Shown here piece after piece: positions 47,526 to 60,597 of a DNA stretch of 64,000 nucleotides. Every line of letters starts with the position of its first letter. The first letter of the stretch is position 1. The notes beneath the pieces are model-generated. The model saw only the letters and a program-made list of their open reading frames with translations, did not search any database and was not told the DNA's origin. Source of the DNA: Mycogone perniciosa (Eukaryota > Ascomycota > Sordariomycetes > Hypocreales > Hypocreaceae); NCBI GenBank assembly GCA_025331125.1, contig JAOALB010000024.1, positions 107,893 through 171,892 of the forward strand. The letters run 5' to 3'. The position numbers and the translations under genes were made by a program.

Positions 47526-50500
47526 CTACATGACTGGGGCCAACAGGAACTCTATGATTTCGTATCCCAATCTTAGATACCTCGCACGTTGCCCTAGACC
47601 AATGTTGTCCCGGAACTCGTTCGTGTAACGGCCATTTTCCAACTCGTCAAGATATCTGCAAAAGAGGGCGAATCCAGCGCCATTCCCCACAATGCTCTCC
47701 AGAGCTAGCGGTTCGAGACATTTTCCCAAAAAATCTCCATCAATATGCATTGTATTCGGACGTGGCTGCGGCTCCAGATGTAACTCATCAAGGTCGCTGT
47801 CAGCTGATGATGTACGATGCCCGGGCAGGGAGACCACCGTGCTTTTCAGTGCTAGGTTTTGGATCAGACACAAAAGCCGCCATAGTTCAAGGCTGAGCAA
47901 AGTAAACTGTTGCATCGTCCCATCAACAGAGACCCCGATGATATCGGCTCCATCAGCTGTGCTTGGCAACGTCCCATAGCGCCGTTGCAAGTTATCGGCA
48001 AGCCAGGGCGGTCTGCTGTGTGCTGCTGCGAATCTCCTCACCGACGATGGTAGCATGCCCTCAAAAACCACTTCAAATTCCCTATTACGCTGTCCCCATG
48101 GAATCCAAACACCAGCGATGCCACTCATATGGTCCGACATAAGGGTTAGTGGCCATTGGCTATGGCTAGCAGTCGGGTCTCCAACGTCAATCATGTGAAC
48201 CGTCCTCCGCGAAACTTGGTCGGTGTGTATGAGGACCATCTCACCTCTATCCTCACTTCGGTGATCAATCACCTCCAGGGAATGCATAGTCGTCAGTGCA
48301 AGAATCTTGCCATTAACCACCCGTAGCGACGTTGCTGGGGAATCCAGGTCAAACTCCCTCATTGGTTTCAGCTTCTTTTCTGCCAAGTCAAGGACATCCC
48401 AATGGAGAGTCCGATCAACGCAATACACCAGCCCGTCTTCATCTCCGACAATCGAATAGATGGGTTTTCCGAGCCCCTTTTTGTATCGTGTCCAATATTT
48501 CAGCCGCCTACTAGATCCGACACTCATTCGACTGTCCGTTTGCTCCGTTGATACGATTATGAGCCTGCCGTCCTTTGTCGTCACAAGAATAAATGGAAAC
48601 ATTTTGCCGTCCTTGATGTATAGCCATTCATGCAGTCCAAATATCCTGTCGCCCGGGTTGCCTAATCCGGAGATGAATTCCGTGTGATTCTTGTATTTGT
48701 CAGTCGGTACCGAGATTATTGCACCCGTGTCGGGATCGATAAATGCGAGGGTTGGCCTGTCGCCTTTGAGGAGCGCAACCACCAAGCAATTCAACGTTGG
48801 AGAGAATATGATCCTAGTGGGAGTACCCCCGATTGAGATTGACCTAGGCACATGGCCAACATGAAGTCCCACGTCAGCCAAGAGTAGTCTTGAGCCTGCA
48901 AGGATCATAAGAGGTATATGTCCGGCATGTCCAGACAGGCTATGCGGGATCCTATAAACTGAATGGATGGGTGGTGAGGGCATCGAGGCATCATTTGAGT
49001 CAGTTGGCCAGATAAAATGCTTGTTGGTAAACTTGCAATCCTGTTGAGAGAAGTTGGTCATCCGGATCAAGTTATTGTCGCAGCATGCGAGGGCAGTTGG
49101 AGTCACACTGAAAGGGTCAGAGGCCGGGAACACATCGACCCGTGACACCCCAATGGTCTCAACACTCCATGTGATATGTTCCGGAGACTTTTCAGATACC
49201 CTAGCAGTAACGAGGTGGCCACATCGACTGCCGAGGATAAGGTCAACCTCATCCGCCCCCTGACGAACCACGCAAATACTCGTCAGGGGCTCAAGATTAC
49301 AGCTGTCTCCAGGGTCTCCTAGGTCTCCTAAGGAAAGAAGTAAGCCAAAGTCCATTAAAGGATTAGACAAATCGACATTAAGGAAATGGTAGGGGAAAGA
49401 GGGGCGGCGCCGGCGATGCATAGCAGAAAGAGCAGTACTGACCGTTTCCCATGATAATCGGTTTCCCAACAATAGACTCTCCAGTCAGGGAATAGACTGA
49501 TATCCATGGCACTCCATCACAAATCGATGCAGCCACAATGAAGTTGTTTGTTGAGACTTTAAAGATCGAAACGCATGTCACTTCTCCCTTCGCATGCCAG
49601 CTGCTCACCCTAGAAAATTCGATTCCATCGGCTCGCATGATGTGCAATTGGGATTGCTGGCTAGCATGCGTAGAGATAACAGTAACACTGCCGTCACAGA
49701 ATGCATTCTCTGCGGCCACGCCGGCAATACCGAGGGCGTCTTCGAGCAAACACCGTGAGCTTTGGTAAAGTCAATATTATCAACAAAGTCAGATGGCATC
49801 GTCTCATAGCACGTACCTTTGTGTAGGTGTGACCACATTGATGGACACCTCAGTGACCTGAACTACTGCCTCGGATGACTGGATAGCGCAGAGTGTACGG
49901 GATGCCGTGTCAAACTGCGTATTTTCAGCTGATATGGCATCAACTTGGCTGAGGTCTTCAGAAAACTGTAACACTGCTGATGAATGCGGAAATGCTAAGA
50001 GACCAAAGAACCTTCTCCCGTGGTGGTGGTCTATCGTGAAAGTCCAAGCCTGTCTTATAGGTTCGCCAGTCTCGATATCCAGCCCGATTCGTGCCGGGAT
50101 GCCCCATCGCCAGTGGGTTACATTACCCTTCAACCCACGACCCGAAGCGCTAAAAATGCTATCTTGCTGACGCAGATTGTTTGGTCTAGTTCTCCGCCTG
50201 CTTTGGCCGGCTGGAACATGGATGGCACTCGAGTCCCGATGTAAGCGCTCGTTCGTCGTAGTCATGTCAACGACAGGAGACCAATTCGGAAGGACACTGA
50301 CTTGCTCGAGATCCTCGCGAGGGGCAAGCTAACAAGGCCATATAGGTTAGACACTGTTCTTCTGACTTTAGGACCAGCTCCTACCTTCCAAATGCCCCCT
50401 GGCCCAGAATCCCCACCAATAATGAGAACGTCAGAAAAGATATCATATGCTGTGGCAAAAGCCGTATCGATGTTGGTTTCAAGGCACCCCACATTTGTGA

Positions 50501-51963
50501 CAGAAGGGACCAGTTCGGCAGCGTCTATCTCGATGTGGATGATAGCACCATCTTCACGGGCTAAATAGATAATGTCGGTTTTCTCGAAATACTTCTTCCG
50601 TCTAAATGGCCGTGCCCAGGCTGTCCAGAGAGGCTCACCAACTCCATTGTGCAGCTTAGTACTCATCGGGGTGTCAGTTGGTAGTAACTCAAACTCCGGC
50701 GAACCAGAAAGGGCATACTTGACAACGCCAATGAAGTTCCGAGAGACTGCGAAGAAAGCTGTTTTGAATCTCAAGGGAATCAGTAGCATGGGCATTCTAT
50801 GCTCCTTTGGAAGACGGGCGCCATTTTTTTCGTCGGAAAAAGTAGTCACGAGACTGTCGCCAAGTTCCCATTCATATGTTACCATTCGAGAAACCGGTGC
50901 TCCCTGGTTCCTCTCTTTTCGAACAACGATCAAAAGCAGAATTATGTGGTAGTCATCCTCGGGACGGGGGAAGAGAAACTCCAGTTTGTGTATGACTCCT
51001 TGAATTGCCCGGACACGAATCGATTTGACTGGTTTGATAGAGTCTTGGAGCGCATATTGATTGTTGAGATCCAGCAAAGCCTCCAGTTCGTATATTGCCA
51101 AGACGCCGTCAGGGGAAGCAGCGGCCATATAGCGTGAAGAAGGGTCAACGGCCATGTGATAGCCCATATGTAGCAGGGGCTTGGGGCTTTCATATGTGCT
51201 AGTGAAAAACTCAAGGGATGAATCGGGTCGTTCTCTGACGAAAAGAAAGATAAGTAGGCTGGAATCTAGCATCAATACGAGCAGTTGTGGAGGTAAAGAA
51301 CGAGTCTGGGACCCATTGTTGTTCCAGGAGGAGGGTTGATGAAAGGCAGAAGATGATGGCTCCAATTTAATAGTGTTGCCATGGGCGTCATCGTCCAAGC
51401 CATGCTCCAAGGAATCGCCAAGAACAACCGCATTCCGAATCCTTGGACCAAAGTCATTCGTTTTTAGGACCTCATGGACTTGGCCGTCTCTTCCTAGTTC
51501 ACAGATTTGCACGAAGTGGTCCTGAGTCATATGTCAGTGAAGTGGTAAGGATTGGAGCAAGCCACGGCAAAACCACAGGGGCGGGGGGTTGAGAGTGCAT
51601 TTTTTGACATCATCGTTAATCTGGGACGGAATCAGAAAACCAGTTTGAGCAGGCAGGGTCTTTCAACTGCTGCATGCCACTGATTTAAGGGCTCTATGTC
51701 CCGCATGTGGCTGCCGTGGGAGAACAGAAACCTACACCAATGAATGCAATGTCATTATGCGTGTTGGACCGCAGTCGAGCCGGAAGGACCCAGTGAACGA
51801 TAGGACTCTCGACAATGGTTTTGGACAGAATGCCACAGACAGGGGGTTCAGGCACCGGACTAGATGTTAGCCGTGGAGCGGCAGATGCTTTCAGGGCCGC
51901 CTGGAGATTGACGGTCTCCGTAACCCACTCGCCGCCCCTAAGAACGCTGGTTTGGAAAGCCAT
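47526..51963 (-). CDS. MMS1_N-domain beta-propeller protein (DDB1/CPSF160-related)
   Basis: Minus-strand exons 51963-51736, 51521-50385, 50328-49817, 49759-49443 and 49327-47526 give 1,331 residues. The N-terminal half has HWVLPARLRS, FVQICELGRDGQ, LLVLMLDSSLLIFLF and MAVDPSSRYMAAASPDGVLAIYELE, typical of the MMS1_N/CPSF160-like family with stacked propellers. The second half repeats beta-propeller-like blocks (VDLILGSRCGHLV, LMILAGSRLLLADVG, LVTTKDGRLIIVSTEQ). Relatives include ubiquitin-ligase adaptor DDB1, Mms1 and cleavage factor CPSF160; fungal members of this size are often labelled thermotolerance protein. Which of these functions applies cannot be settled here. All four introns are GT-AG and in phase. 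The start MAFQTSVLRGGEW lies at the first ATG. Confidence 0.75.
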
Positions 51964-52553
51964 GTTGATACCCTCATGGCACCGTCAACCAAAAAAGCCT
52001 CAAGGCAGAAGGTTGTTGAGGAGGCAGGTGGTCAGGGGCAAATGGCCCCTGTATCGGCCACACTAGGTAAGAAGACTCGAAGTAATCCAATAATGAGATG
52101 GTTGAGGAAGCCGGGAGGGCATTTTCCTGTGTCGTCAAGTCAGGGTAGTAGTGCTGTGGGCATAGTAGCCAATGCTGGGGAAACACTGCCGCTAACGCTC
52201 GCCCTAGCACTGATGCTGGTATCGATAACGCTGACGTTGGACGTTTGGTGGGCTGCTCGTGATGGCGATGGTGGTCAAGCGTGGAGGATGGTGTTAATGG
52301 CTCTCGAATGACCGACGCACACAGATGAGAGCTGTGGCACACACTAGATAGAACAGAAGGGAACTACTTGAGGCCTGGCCCAAGGAAAGGAAAGGTGGGA
52401 GCTTTGAAGAAAAGAGGAGAGGAGGAGAGCAGATGCGGCCTGGATGAAGAATCTGAAAGAAGAAGCTGGCTGTTAAACGAGACCAGCAGGGCCAAGGCGC
52501 GGCTGGCTGGCAATATCAAGGTGCTAAATTTAACATGGACGGGCAAACAATAT

Positions 52554-52603
52554 GTACGAAGTACGGAGTAATAGTACTGCTGCTACTACTCCGTACTCCG
52601 TAC
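52554..52603. repeat. Mini-hairpin cluster
   Basis: GTACGAAGTAC (52554-52564) and GTACGGAGTA (52561-52570) share a GTAC; 16 bases further the inverted forms TACTCCGTAC (52587-52596) and GTACTCCGTAC (52593-52603) follow. The two halves could pair into a larger stem. Confidence 0.8.
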
Positions 52604-52724
52604 AAAGAAAGAGCTTCGAGGGTGGGGGTGGGGCTGTAGAAGTTCGGTTGTTCTAACGGGCGGCGTCAGCTGGAGCCGATGCGATAACCGCTCACATTTC
52701 TCCCGCTAGTCTTTGATGCTTCAC

Positions 52725-52726
<2 letters not shown>

Positions 52727-52771
<45 letters not shown>
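52727..52771. repeat. (CT)n microsatellite
   Basis: About 22 CT units in tandem, in the gene-free region between the MMS1_N and TBC genes. Confidence 0.9.
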
Positions 52772-52774
<3 letters not shown>

Positions 52775-55000
52775 CTCACCATCAACATGCTCCAGTCCAG
52801 GGCTATGCCTCGTTTCTGGCCAGTGCTTGAGGCCCAAAATGAACGCCGCTGCGGATTATTGCTACTACTCGTAATGCTGGGGCGTGCTAGGTGGTATTCC
52901 AGCATGTTCACGATGCGGAACTAAGGCCAATGCGCACCAGACACACCATGCGAGTCTTCGGTTGCGGACACCGACAGTAGCTCAAAACTGGAGGAATCTA
53001 TCTCTATTGATGCCGTAGCATCAAGATGAAGCCAACCAACTAGGTGCAAGGTGTGGTATCAGGTATCCACATATGAGGTTGCCTGACCTCTCGCATAATC
53101 AGCCCAACTATAGTTTAGTGGACTCAAAAGACAGCTGTTGGTCAAGCCGTCTCCATCCTGGCCAGCCGTGCTCCGTACTCCATTCATCGGCGCTCTCTTT
53201 GACCCAACCCTGCCGTTGGAAGGATACATAAATACTTAAGCAAGTTTGATATACTACTACTACTACTGTATGGAGCAAGCCACCATTGCCAATGTGCTCG
53301 CTCATCAAGGAGTCCAGAAGCAAACTCGTCCGTTTGTCAACCTTCGCATCGCTGCCCCCTTGCTCATGTTATCCATGTAACGACATCCTGCCTGTTAAAA
53401 TTTTAAATAAATAATTAAGTGAGTAATCCGGAAGAGAGAGACATGGATTTCTAATTCTAAACCATGTGTTCTGCGTCCGTGTGTGTCTTCGTATCATGTA
53501 TACTAGATACAAGACGCTCATGTACGAGTATGTGACAAGGGCCCGATTCCTTTTCGCATCCCTGAGTGCCTATGGACCTCCTGGAGGTTCTGTTACTACT
53601 ACGAGTACGAAGTAGTATACTGGTCGTATAAAAATCTCCTGATCCCATAGCCGGGCCACTCCCGAAGACTCAAGGTCGTCTAGAGGGTTCATGGGGAAAT
53701 TCCGGCATGCGTGCGTCGACCAAAGGGTTGTGCGCATCCAAGTGTCTGTACCTATGACCCTGTATTGATGGCATTGAATTGATTCAGTTACTCCATGGGC
53801 TGACCATGGGCCTATTCCCCGCCAAGTCGCTTCGAATGCTATCATCCCATATGTACATTCTCTGTACTACTACCAACTCTTGTCATGGAGACAAAACATT
53901 CGACCACACCCCACCATGCATTGGCACGCCCACTCGGTGTGAAGCTTCTTGCCAGGGCATAAGACCAAAATGGTGTAAGTACGGAGTAGGACTCGTAGGG
54001 ATTGGACCGCCCCACCGGCGGGGCTGCCATCTCATTCTTTCAAGCCAGTTGTTGATACTGGCAACATGGTGCGTGACCATCTGGCCAAGCTTGGTGAAGT
54101 TGGTTGTGAATGGACATAGTATATTACATACTGTACTACTTCCTAGGTCCTCCCTCACTCGTCGTGATGTGCCTGTACCGAACTAAGCGCAGAGGAAAGT
54201 CGCAGAAACTACTTCGTACAAGCCATGTCCTGTCGAAGCCACATATAAGAAAAATCCATGCTATACGAACTACTATTACTAGGTACTTAGGTGCAGGAGG
54301 ACCAATTTGACCGTTGAGGTGGCATGTCACAAACGGCTGTCGAAGAGCCTCCCGCCAAAAGCCGCGCTCCACCATGCTCATGTCCTATTCTGGTAATCGA
54401 ACAACTTCATATCAGTATGCTCGTACATTTTAATGTTGATCTTAGTTTTGCAACAAAACCGAATATGTGAGGCAATCCAATGACATTATGTTACCCCGTC
54501 CCTCTCTGTATCGTATCCCATCTATCCCATCTGCTATTGCCCTAGATAACCTAACTATATTAACTTGCTCAACCCCAATACCAGCGTAAGCTGTTTCACT
54601 GTATTCTTAGTGATTACAGAGCTGTACTACATCCGTACTCGTACATGCTCCTGAAGACGTTAAGGCCTTACGCGCAGCCGCTTCAATCGGATCGCTTTCA
54701 CAGCAAACAGACTGTCTTGGGTTTTCCCTGCAACAGCGCTAGACTGCCTTCAGCACCGCCATCTCCTAGAATTGCTGATCTAGCCAATTAATTTAAGAGG
54801 CCCGTACTTCATAGATTGAAAAGGTTGAAAATGTGGTAGCTACGTTCTGCCGCAGCCCTCCGCCGTTTTCTACGAGTACATAATATGATTTTTCGACTTG
54901 GGTAATTAATGCACCAAAAGCTCGTAGCACTACGTAAAGTGTAAAGAAACTGCAAGCCAATATTGAGTCCATATTATTAATAGAATCTATTGAAGCATGT

Positions 55001-55022
55001 GTACTTCGTACTTACGAAGTAC
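55001..55022. repeat. Inverted mini-hairpin pair
   Basis: GTACTTCGTA and its exact reverse complement TACGAAGTAC are separated by three bases, with another GTAC register inside. This makes a nearly perfect 22-base palindrome. Confidence 0.8.
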
Positions 55023-55328
55023 ATAAGGTAGCACTACCTGTTGATAATGGACCTTGCAGCACGGATTTTGACACACTCGATATGGGGTAGTCAGTTAACT
55101 GTAAACGCATAATGCAGAATATACTTCGTAGACACTTGCAGTTCCGACGGGGACCTTTGATGGCAGTAATAGGTTATGGATGCTCCCTATTGGATCGATG
55201 CAGAATAATAATGCCCATCACCCAATGGCGTCACTTTCGAGGGTCAAAGCCGGCACATGCCGCTTAACTTTTCTTCTATTAACTTTTCTTGTATTGCTCC
55301 ACCTTCTTACACGTCATACTAGACTGAC

Positions 55329-55353
55329 TACTCCGTACCTTACTACGAAGTAC
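55329..55353. repeat. Mini-hairpin pair, mixed variants
   Basis: TACTCCGTAC (55329-55338) followed by TACGAAGTAC (55344-55353), one of each loop variant, about 100 bases upstream of the TBC gene ATG. Confidence 0.75.
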
Positions 55354-55455
55354 TACTACCACCAACATCGTGATCGTGAAATCCAATTCACTTGCGACGC
55401 AATGCCAGCCTGCAATCTTCTGAACCCGATCTAGCACCATAACGCTCGCCGGTCC

Positions 55456-56876
55456 ATGGACCAGGAATCGGTGCTGGTTGACGCCGCTGGCCACCACAGC
55501 GATGGCGTGGACATCACCGAGCCAGACACCTCGACCGTCTATGACTCTAAGCCCAGCGCGGCCCTCATCCAGAAGACGAGCGACATCCTTGCTGCTTGCA
55601 CATGTAGAGACGCGGCCCGTCTAAGGGCCCTCGCCGAGACTGACGGTGGCTTTCTCAACGATGCACTGCGCCAGTCGGCTTGTGCGTGCTTCTCTCATTG
55701 GTCCCCCCCCGTGTCCTGTCTCCCATCAATGGCTAACACCGCGTCACAGGGCCCATCTTGCTTGGTTTGTGCCCTCCAACCACCAACAAGAGAGACGGCG
55801 AAGCGCATTTCGGGATTGCCGATGCCGATACTGCTGGTGGCGATTGGAGAGACTTGCCTCGCCATAGCGACGAGGACCAAGTGCAGCTCGATGTCAACCG
55901 ATCATTCGTTCACTATCCTCACGGTATGCCTCAATTCCAACTGCCTTCGCCAACCTCTCCATGTACGGCAATAGAAGACATCACTACCCTACCGACCCAC
56001 TGACTTCCGTCATTCTCAGACCAGTCCGACACAGAGCTCGATAAACGGAGGCGGGAATTGTCAGGCCTCATTGTTGAAGTGCTCCGCCGATACCCATACC
56101 TCTGCTACTTCCAGGGATACCATGACATCTGCCAGGTCTTCCTGCTGGTCCTAGAACCAGATGCGAGGGCCCGAATAGTTGCGCAGCTCTCCGTCCTGAG
56201 GATACGAGACTTCATGTTGCCCAGCCTTGGTCCCACAACCGCACAGCTCAGGCTACTACCCGATGTGCTAGCCCATGCTGATCCGGAGTTGCGCCAACAC
56301 ATCGCCACCATCGAGCCCTTCTATGCTCTCGCCGGCACCCTGACCATGTATGCCCACAACATCGAGCAGTACCAGGACATTGCCCGGCTGTTTGATGTTA
56401 TACTAGCCCGCGAGCCGGTCTTTACTATATACATGTTCGCGCAAATCATAATAGACCGTCGTGACGAGGTTCTCAAGATTGATGAGCCCGATATCCTTCA
56501 GGTCATTCTTGGCCGGGTCCCGCAGAAAATGGACCTGGATGCACTCATCAAGAACGCAGTAGATCTCTTTTCTCGCTACCCACCAGAGATATTACGATCG
56601 TGGAAGTATATCTCGAGTGTCAGCGTACTCAAGACAGCCAGAGAGGTTGATGCCTGCGCCACACAAACGATGGAAGAGGGCCATCGATATTTTCAGAAGC
56701 AGGCCAAGGAGATCCAATGGGTAGAGATGCGAGACAAAGTCAGGGTCACGTTATGGAGATATCGTCGGCCAGCAAGAACTATTGGGATGGCTGTTGCTGT
56801 TGGAGTTATTGCACTCTACATACAGCGCCATCCGGCAGTACTCCAGAGTATCCTGTCATTCTTCTCAAGACAGTAA
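55456..56876 (+). CDS. GYP8: TBC-domain Rab GTPase-activating protein, Gyp8/TBC1D20-like
   Basis: Exons 55456-55681, 55750-55923 and 56020-56876 give 418 residues. The TBC domain spans roughly residues 60-330. The arginine finger is in LDVNRSF, and the glutamine finger is in the variant YFQGYHDICQ, which is characteristic of the TBC1D20/Gyp8 branch rather than the usual YCQGMN. A single C-terminal hydrophobic anchor (IGMAVAVGVIALYI) is followed by a short tail, consistent with an ER/Golgi tail-anchored GAP for Rab1/Ypt1. Introns are GT-AG, both phase 1. The stop lies 230 bases from the convergent VPS52 stop. Confidence 0.88.
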
Positions 56877-57106
56877 TAGTGCCTGGATATGCTGTGTAGT
56901 CGAGAATACAAAACCGGAATATGAAGTGCAACCTGTAATATCGCAACCCAACGCATACTAGCCACTCCAAGTTTGTGGCCCTGAGATAAACAGCCACAGA
57001 AATTTACCACTGCCGGACGCCATCCACATAAAAGAGAAAAAGTTCCCATAATAACGCTTCAATCACACGCTGATTTCTCACTATCCTTGATCCTGTATTT
57101 GCCTCT

Positions 57107-59223
57107 CTATGATTGTTCTTGGTACGCTCTTTTCAGTTCCTCAAAATGCACCTGCTGCTCCACCGCTAGCTTCCCAGTCGCATCACTGATAATGGTGAGA
57201 ATTAGGGAATAGTTGTTGTACAAGAACCGCTCGCTCTTGCGCTTGTCTGCGCCGTACAACTGGCTCTGCCGGGTTAAGAACGCTTCAGCCTCGGAGCGCA
57301 GGCGCCGTAAGCTAGTAATGACTGGCTCGTCGTCACCGGCCTCCGTACTGAGAGCTAGGAAGCCCTGCAATAGCTGCCCAAATCGTTGTGTCACCATGTG
57401 CGGAGCTGCTGACATCTTGGCCTGGTCGGCGGACCGACTTGATTTGGATGCCCCTAGCTGCCGGACGGACTCGCAGTGGCGATCCATGATGACTTGCAGC
57501 CGTGGCCAAAGGAGCATATTTGTACCATTGATGTAACCGTCCACTGCCGGGACTCTTCGTCTCTGCATATCAAATGCGAAGTGTTGGTTGAGCCGGATGC
57601 AAAGGAGAAGACCCAAGGCGTCGAAAGTCTCTCCCACAAGTGTCTTTGACAGTGCCCGGCCAATCTCGAAGGTCGGCTCAAAAATGTAGTTGAAGTTCTT
57701 GGATATATGAGAATATGACAGGGCTGGGGAAAAGAAGGTTGCTAAGAAGGTGTACTCGGCCGTGGCATTGTCTATGAGCGCTAGGTTGAAATTTCGGAAA
57801 GGCACCTCTAGATAGTGGGTTGATTGGTCCTCCTCTGCCAAGTACGAGGATATGGCACTGGTATTCTTAGCTTTCAGCATATCGATCCGACGTCCAAGGT
57901 TGAAAGTATCATGTGGTGGCCCCACAACGCGAGTACTTGACAGCACCGCCGCCTTTCTCGTAATGTCCTCATGGCCTAGGACATCGTTCTTATCCAGTAT
58001 ATGGAGCTTGAGCTTGGCAAGAGCCCTTTCATAGCGAGTAAATTGATTCAGATAATACCAACGCATTGTGTTCATGTATGCCAAGGATATCTCCTCCGCA
58101 AGAGTTGCGTGATGTTTATGCAAGAAAGAGTATAGGTCCTTGAACTTGAGAAAGTTTTGTTGCTGGATAATCTGAGCATTAATATGCGGAGACCGGAGAG
58201 CCTTGATCTGCGCCACAAGGAAGTCTCGAATGCGTTCAACTGCCTGCAATATATGGTGTCAGAACATATTCTACCTTCATCGGGTACAGCCAAAGGAGAA
58301 TACCTTTAGAATCAGTTTCTCTAGGATCGGCCCTAGTTCTTCGCTGGCCTTGCTCCTCTGCGACTCCGATAACCTTTTGTGCGCAGACGCTCGTTTATCC
58401 ACCTCATTCAGCATTCTGGACCACGATTCGTCGATATGACCGGTTGTTATCTTGGAAATGGTCTCCGGGGACACGCTCAGCTCTTCGACTAATGGACCAA
58501 GTGCCTTCTCGACCTGTTTTCGATTCTCCAATCTTCTATTCAAAGCACTAGAACGGACTTGAAGGGATTCGATATCAGCAGATACAGCAGAGAGGTCGTT
58601 GCGGAAGCTCGTAAGATTCATTTCTACTGAATTCAAGACATCGTCACAGGCGGTGATGGATCGGTGCAAATCGTCGAATTTAGCTTTCTCCTTCTCATCT
58701 GGGGGTCATCGTCAGCAAAAGAAATAATTTACAAAAGTCAGTCACATGGGAATAGCAGACATTCTTCTACCGTCTGAGACTGCCGCAAGTTCGTGACGCT
58801 GCCCTTGGTGCTCTGGGAGGCTGCAAGCTCCCTTAGCGACAGACCGCCGAAATTGACATCCAGTTCTAGATCTTCGTTTGTAATTGGGCTCACGCGTTTC
58901 TCAGGAGCGCCTCCATCTGCAGAAGCTGCCCCCAGAAGCTTCTCTAGTACATCCACGGAGTCTGGCCCGGTGGCTGCCGGTGGTTGCTTCGGCCCAGACC
59001 CATTCGGCTTGCGCGACGATGCCAGTAACGATGTTTTCGAGTCACTAGAAACCAATGAAAGCGTTGAGCCCCTCGGAGAGGGTCCTTGCCGCTGCGATGT
59101 CACATAGGGACTGAGGTTGCTTGACGTCCTTCGTGGGAGTGGAGAGCCGTGTCTGCTACCAATTTGGGGAGTTGAAGGCCCTGACGCGCTTGCTTGGCTC
59201 CCGGCCAGGCGGTCGAGCCACAT
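57107..59223 (-). CDS. VPS52: GARP complex subunit Vps52
   Basis: Minus-strand exons 59223-58761, 58698-58304 and 58243-57107 give 664 residues. GARP tethers endosome-derived vesicles to the trans-Golgi network. The first 140 residues are Ser/Pro-rich. The Vps52 core follows with EEYEKEKAKFDDLHRSI, coiled coils (SLQVRSSALNRRLENRKQVEKAL cut by turns), GHIDESWSRMLNEV and, in exon 3, AVERIRDFLVAQIKALRSP, QQNFLKFKDLYSFL and FNYIFEPTFEIGRA. Intron donors are GTCTGC (weak, intron 1) and GTATTC. Splicing is required for the reading EEYEKEKAKF, so the weak donor is accepted on homology. Confidence 0.9.
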
Positions 59224-59857
59224 GGTGCAAAAGAGCTGACGTCGTGGCTATTATTTTCGTGTAGCAGGAGCATGCAGTAACCATGACCGCAGCATCATCG
59301 TTTAGATGCGTGTCTAACTATCAGGTGCGATCGCCGAGGCTGAGCCGTCCAACTGTCATTTGCCAGAGCTCACAGCGAGGCTGCGAGACCTTGGGTGGGG
59401 CTCCAATCGCCGCTTTGATTGGCGGACATGTGAATGGAGCCGTTGGCTGTGCTTACGTAATACGAACACCATTCTACTCTGTAGTCTTTCGGCGTTGATT
59501 TGACGGAACATGGTCATCATGCAAGAAACCGTGTCATTACACGTGTTCGCATTGACCATCACGTCCCCGGACCAACGTCAGGCTTTAATGCCCTCCAACA
59601 GGTATTTGCAACAGCTTGGTTTATGGTCTGGGCCTAATACTACCCAGAAAGATTTGAGCGTTATTGCCACTTCGTCAATCAATATATGCGGAAATGTGGC
59701 GGCGAACGAGCACACGAGCATTTGCTCTCAGCCGCGCCAACGGCTCCTGAGGCCGTGAAAGTCCAGACAATGCCCTTTAATTGAAGCACGAATGCACGTA
59801 GAACCTTATTATCTCTTGAATTTTATTATGAATACGAAGCTGCATTTGAGGGCGCAT

Positions 59858-59874
59858 GTACTTCGTACTTCGTA
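59858..59874. repeat. Tandem mini-hairpin element
   Basis: GTACTTCGTAC followed directly by TTCGTA, i.e. two overlapping units sharing GTAC. Confidence 0.75.
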
Positions 59875-60002
59875 TGTATGTACATATATGTTACTGTGTA
59901 ATTTCCCCACGCTCGCCAAGGACGTTCTGGCCCGACACCAGAGCTTGGCGAACAGGCAACTAGATGATGATGCTCGTTGAAATTCTCGAACAGGAGGGTG
60001 AA

Positions 60003-60043
60003 GTACGAAGTATGTACGAAGTACGGAGTACTACTTCGTATAC
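60003..60043. repeat. Mini-hairpin cluster (four units)
   Basis: GTACGAAGTA (60003-60012), GTACGAAGTAC (60014-60024), GTACGGAGTAC (60021-60031) and the inverted TACTTCGTA (60032-60040) lie almost end to end. Both loop variants and both orientations occur together. Confidence 0.85.
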
Positions 60044-60597
60044 TCATCCCTGTTGAAGACACACGGTGAGCTCCCTGCCATCACAGTGCCTCTTAGGAAT
60101 GCGAAGCAGATAGATGAGATACCATGTACTACATGGCCCAGAGTCGTGACCCTTCGTGTACTCCAACAAAGGCTCGGCAGCTTCCGCGTTTGCGTCTTTG
60201 TGTTCTCGAAGCTGACTGAGTTGCTGAAATGGGACAACGTCCGAATGTTACAGAAGCAAGACGCGCCCGGGGTTCATGATCTCACTCCTAAGCCAACTGG
60301 GGTTGGTGGCATTATTGAGTTAAAGAATTAATAGAGGGAGAGGCGCAAAGCACTGGTGTCCCGTCCCACTGCCGTCTCACGCTGTGCCGCCAGGGCCCAA
60401 TCACACAGACGAGAAAAAAAAATTCGGGCAACGCACCTTTTCTTCCCCTCCATCCATCCCTCGCTCTCCTCCCACCTTTCTCTCTCCTCTCCACCTCCTC
60501 CCAGCACCTCCACAGCCCGCCGGTGCAGACCCTTACGTCCGTCGCCTTCTCTCACTTCTGCTTCACGACAAGTTCGATTTTTGCGCAATCCATCACC

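Larger units (their letters stand above)
51964..55455. other. 3.5-kb gene-free region rich in short repeats
   Basis: The largest gap in the window, between two divergent genes. It contains a 45-base CT repeat, a short TAC repeat (about 53252-53267) and at least seven copies or clusters of the mini-hairpin element. Only short frames without recognisable similarity occur. It could be a long regulatory region, an untranslated RNA locus or old decayed sequence. Confidence 0.5.
59224..60597. other. Divergent intergenic, VPS52 and eIF5A
   Basis: 1,374 bases. It holds mini-hairpin clusters at 59858-59874 and 60003-60043 and a long pyrimidine-rich eIF5A leader at about 60430-60530, as is common before highly expressed fungal genes. 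No gene was recognised. Confidence 0.5.

Noticed and set aside
51952..52311. 119-residue plus-strand frame opposite the MMS1_N start
   Set aside because: It overlaps the first MMS1_N exon in antisense, and its composition and the lack of similarity argue against a gene.
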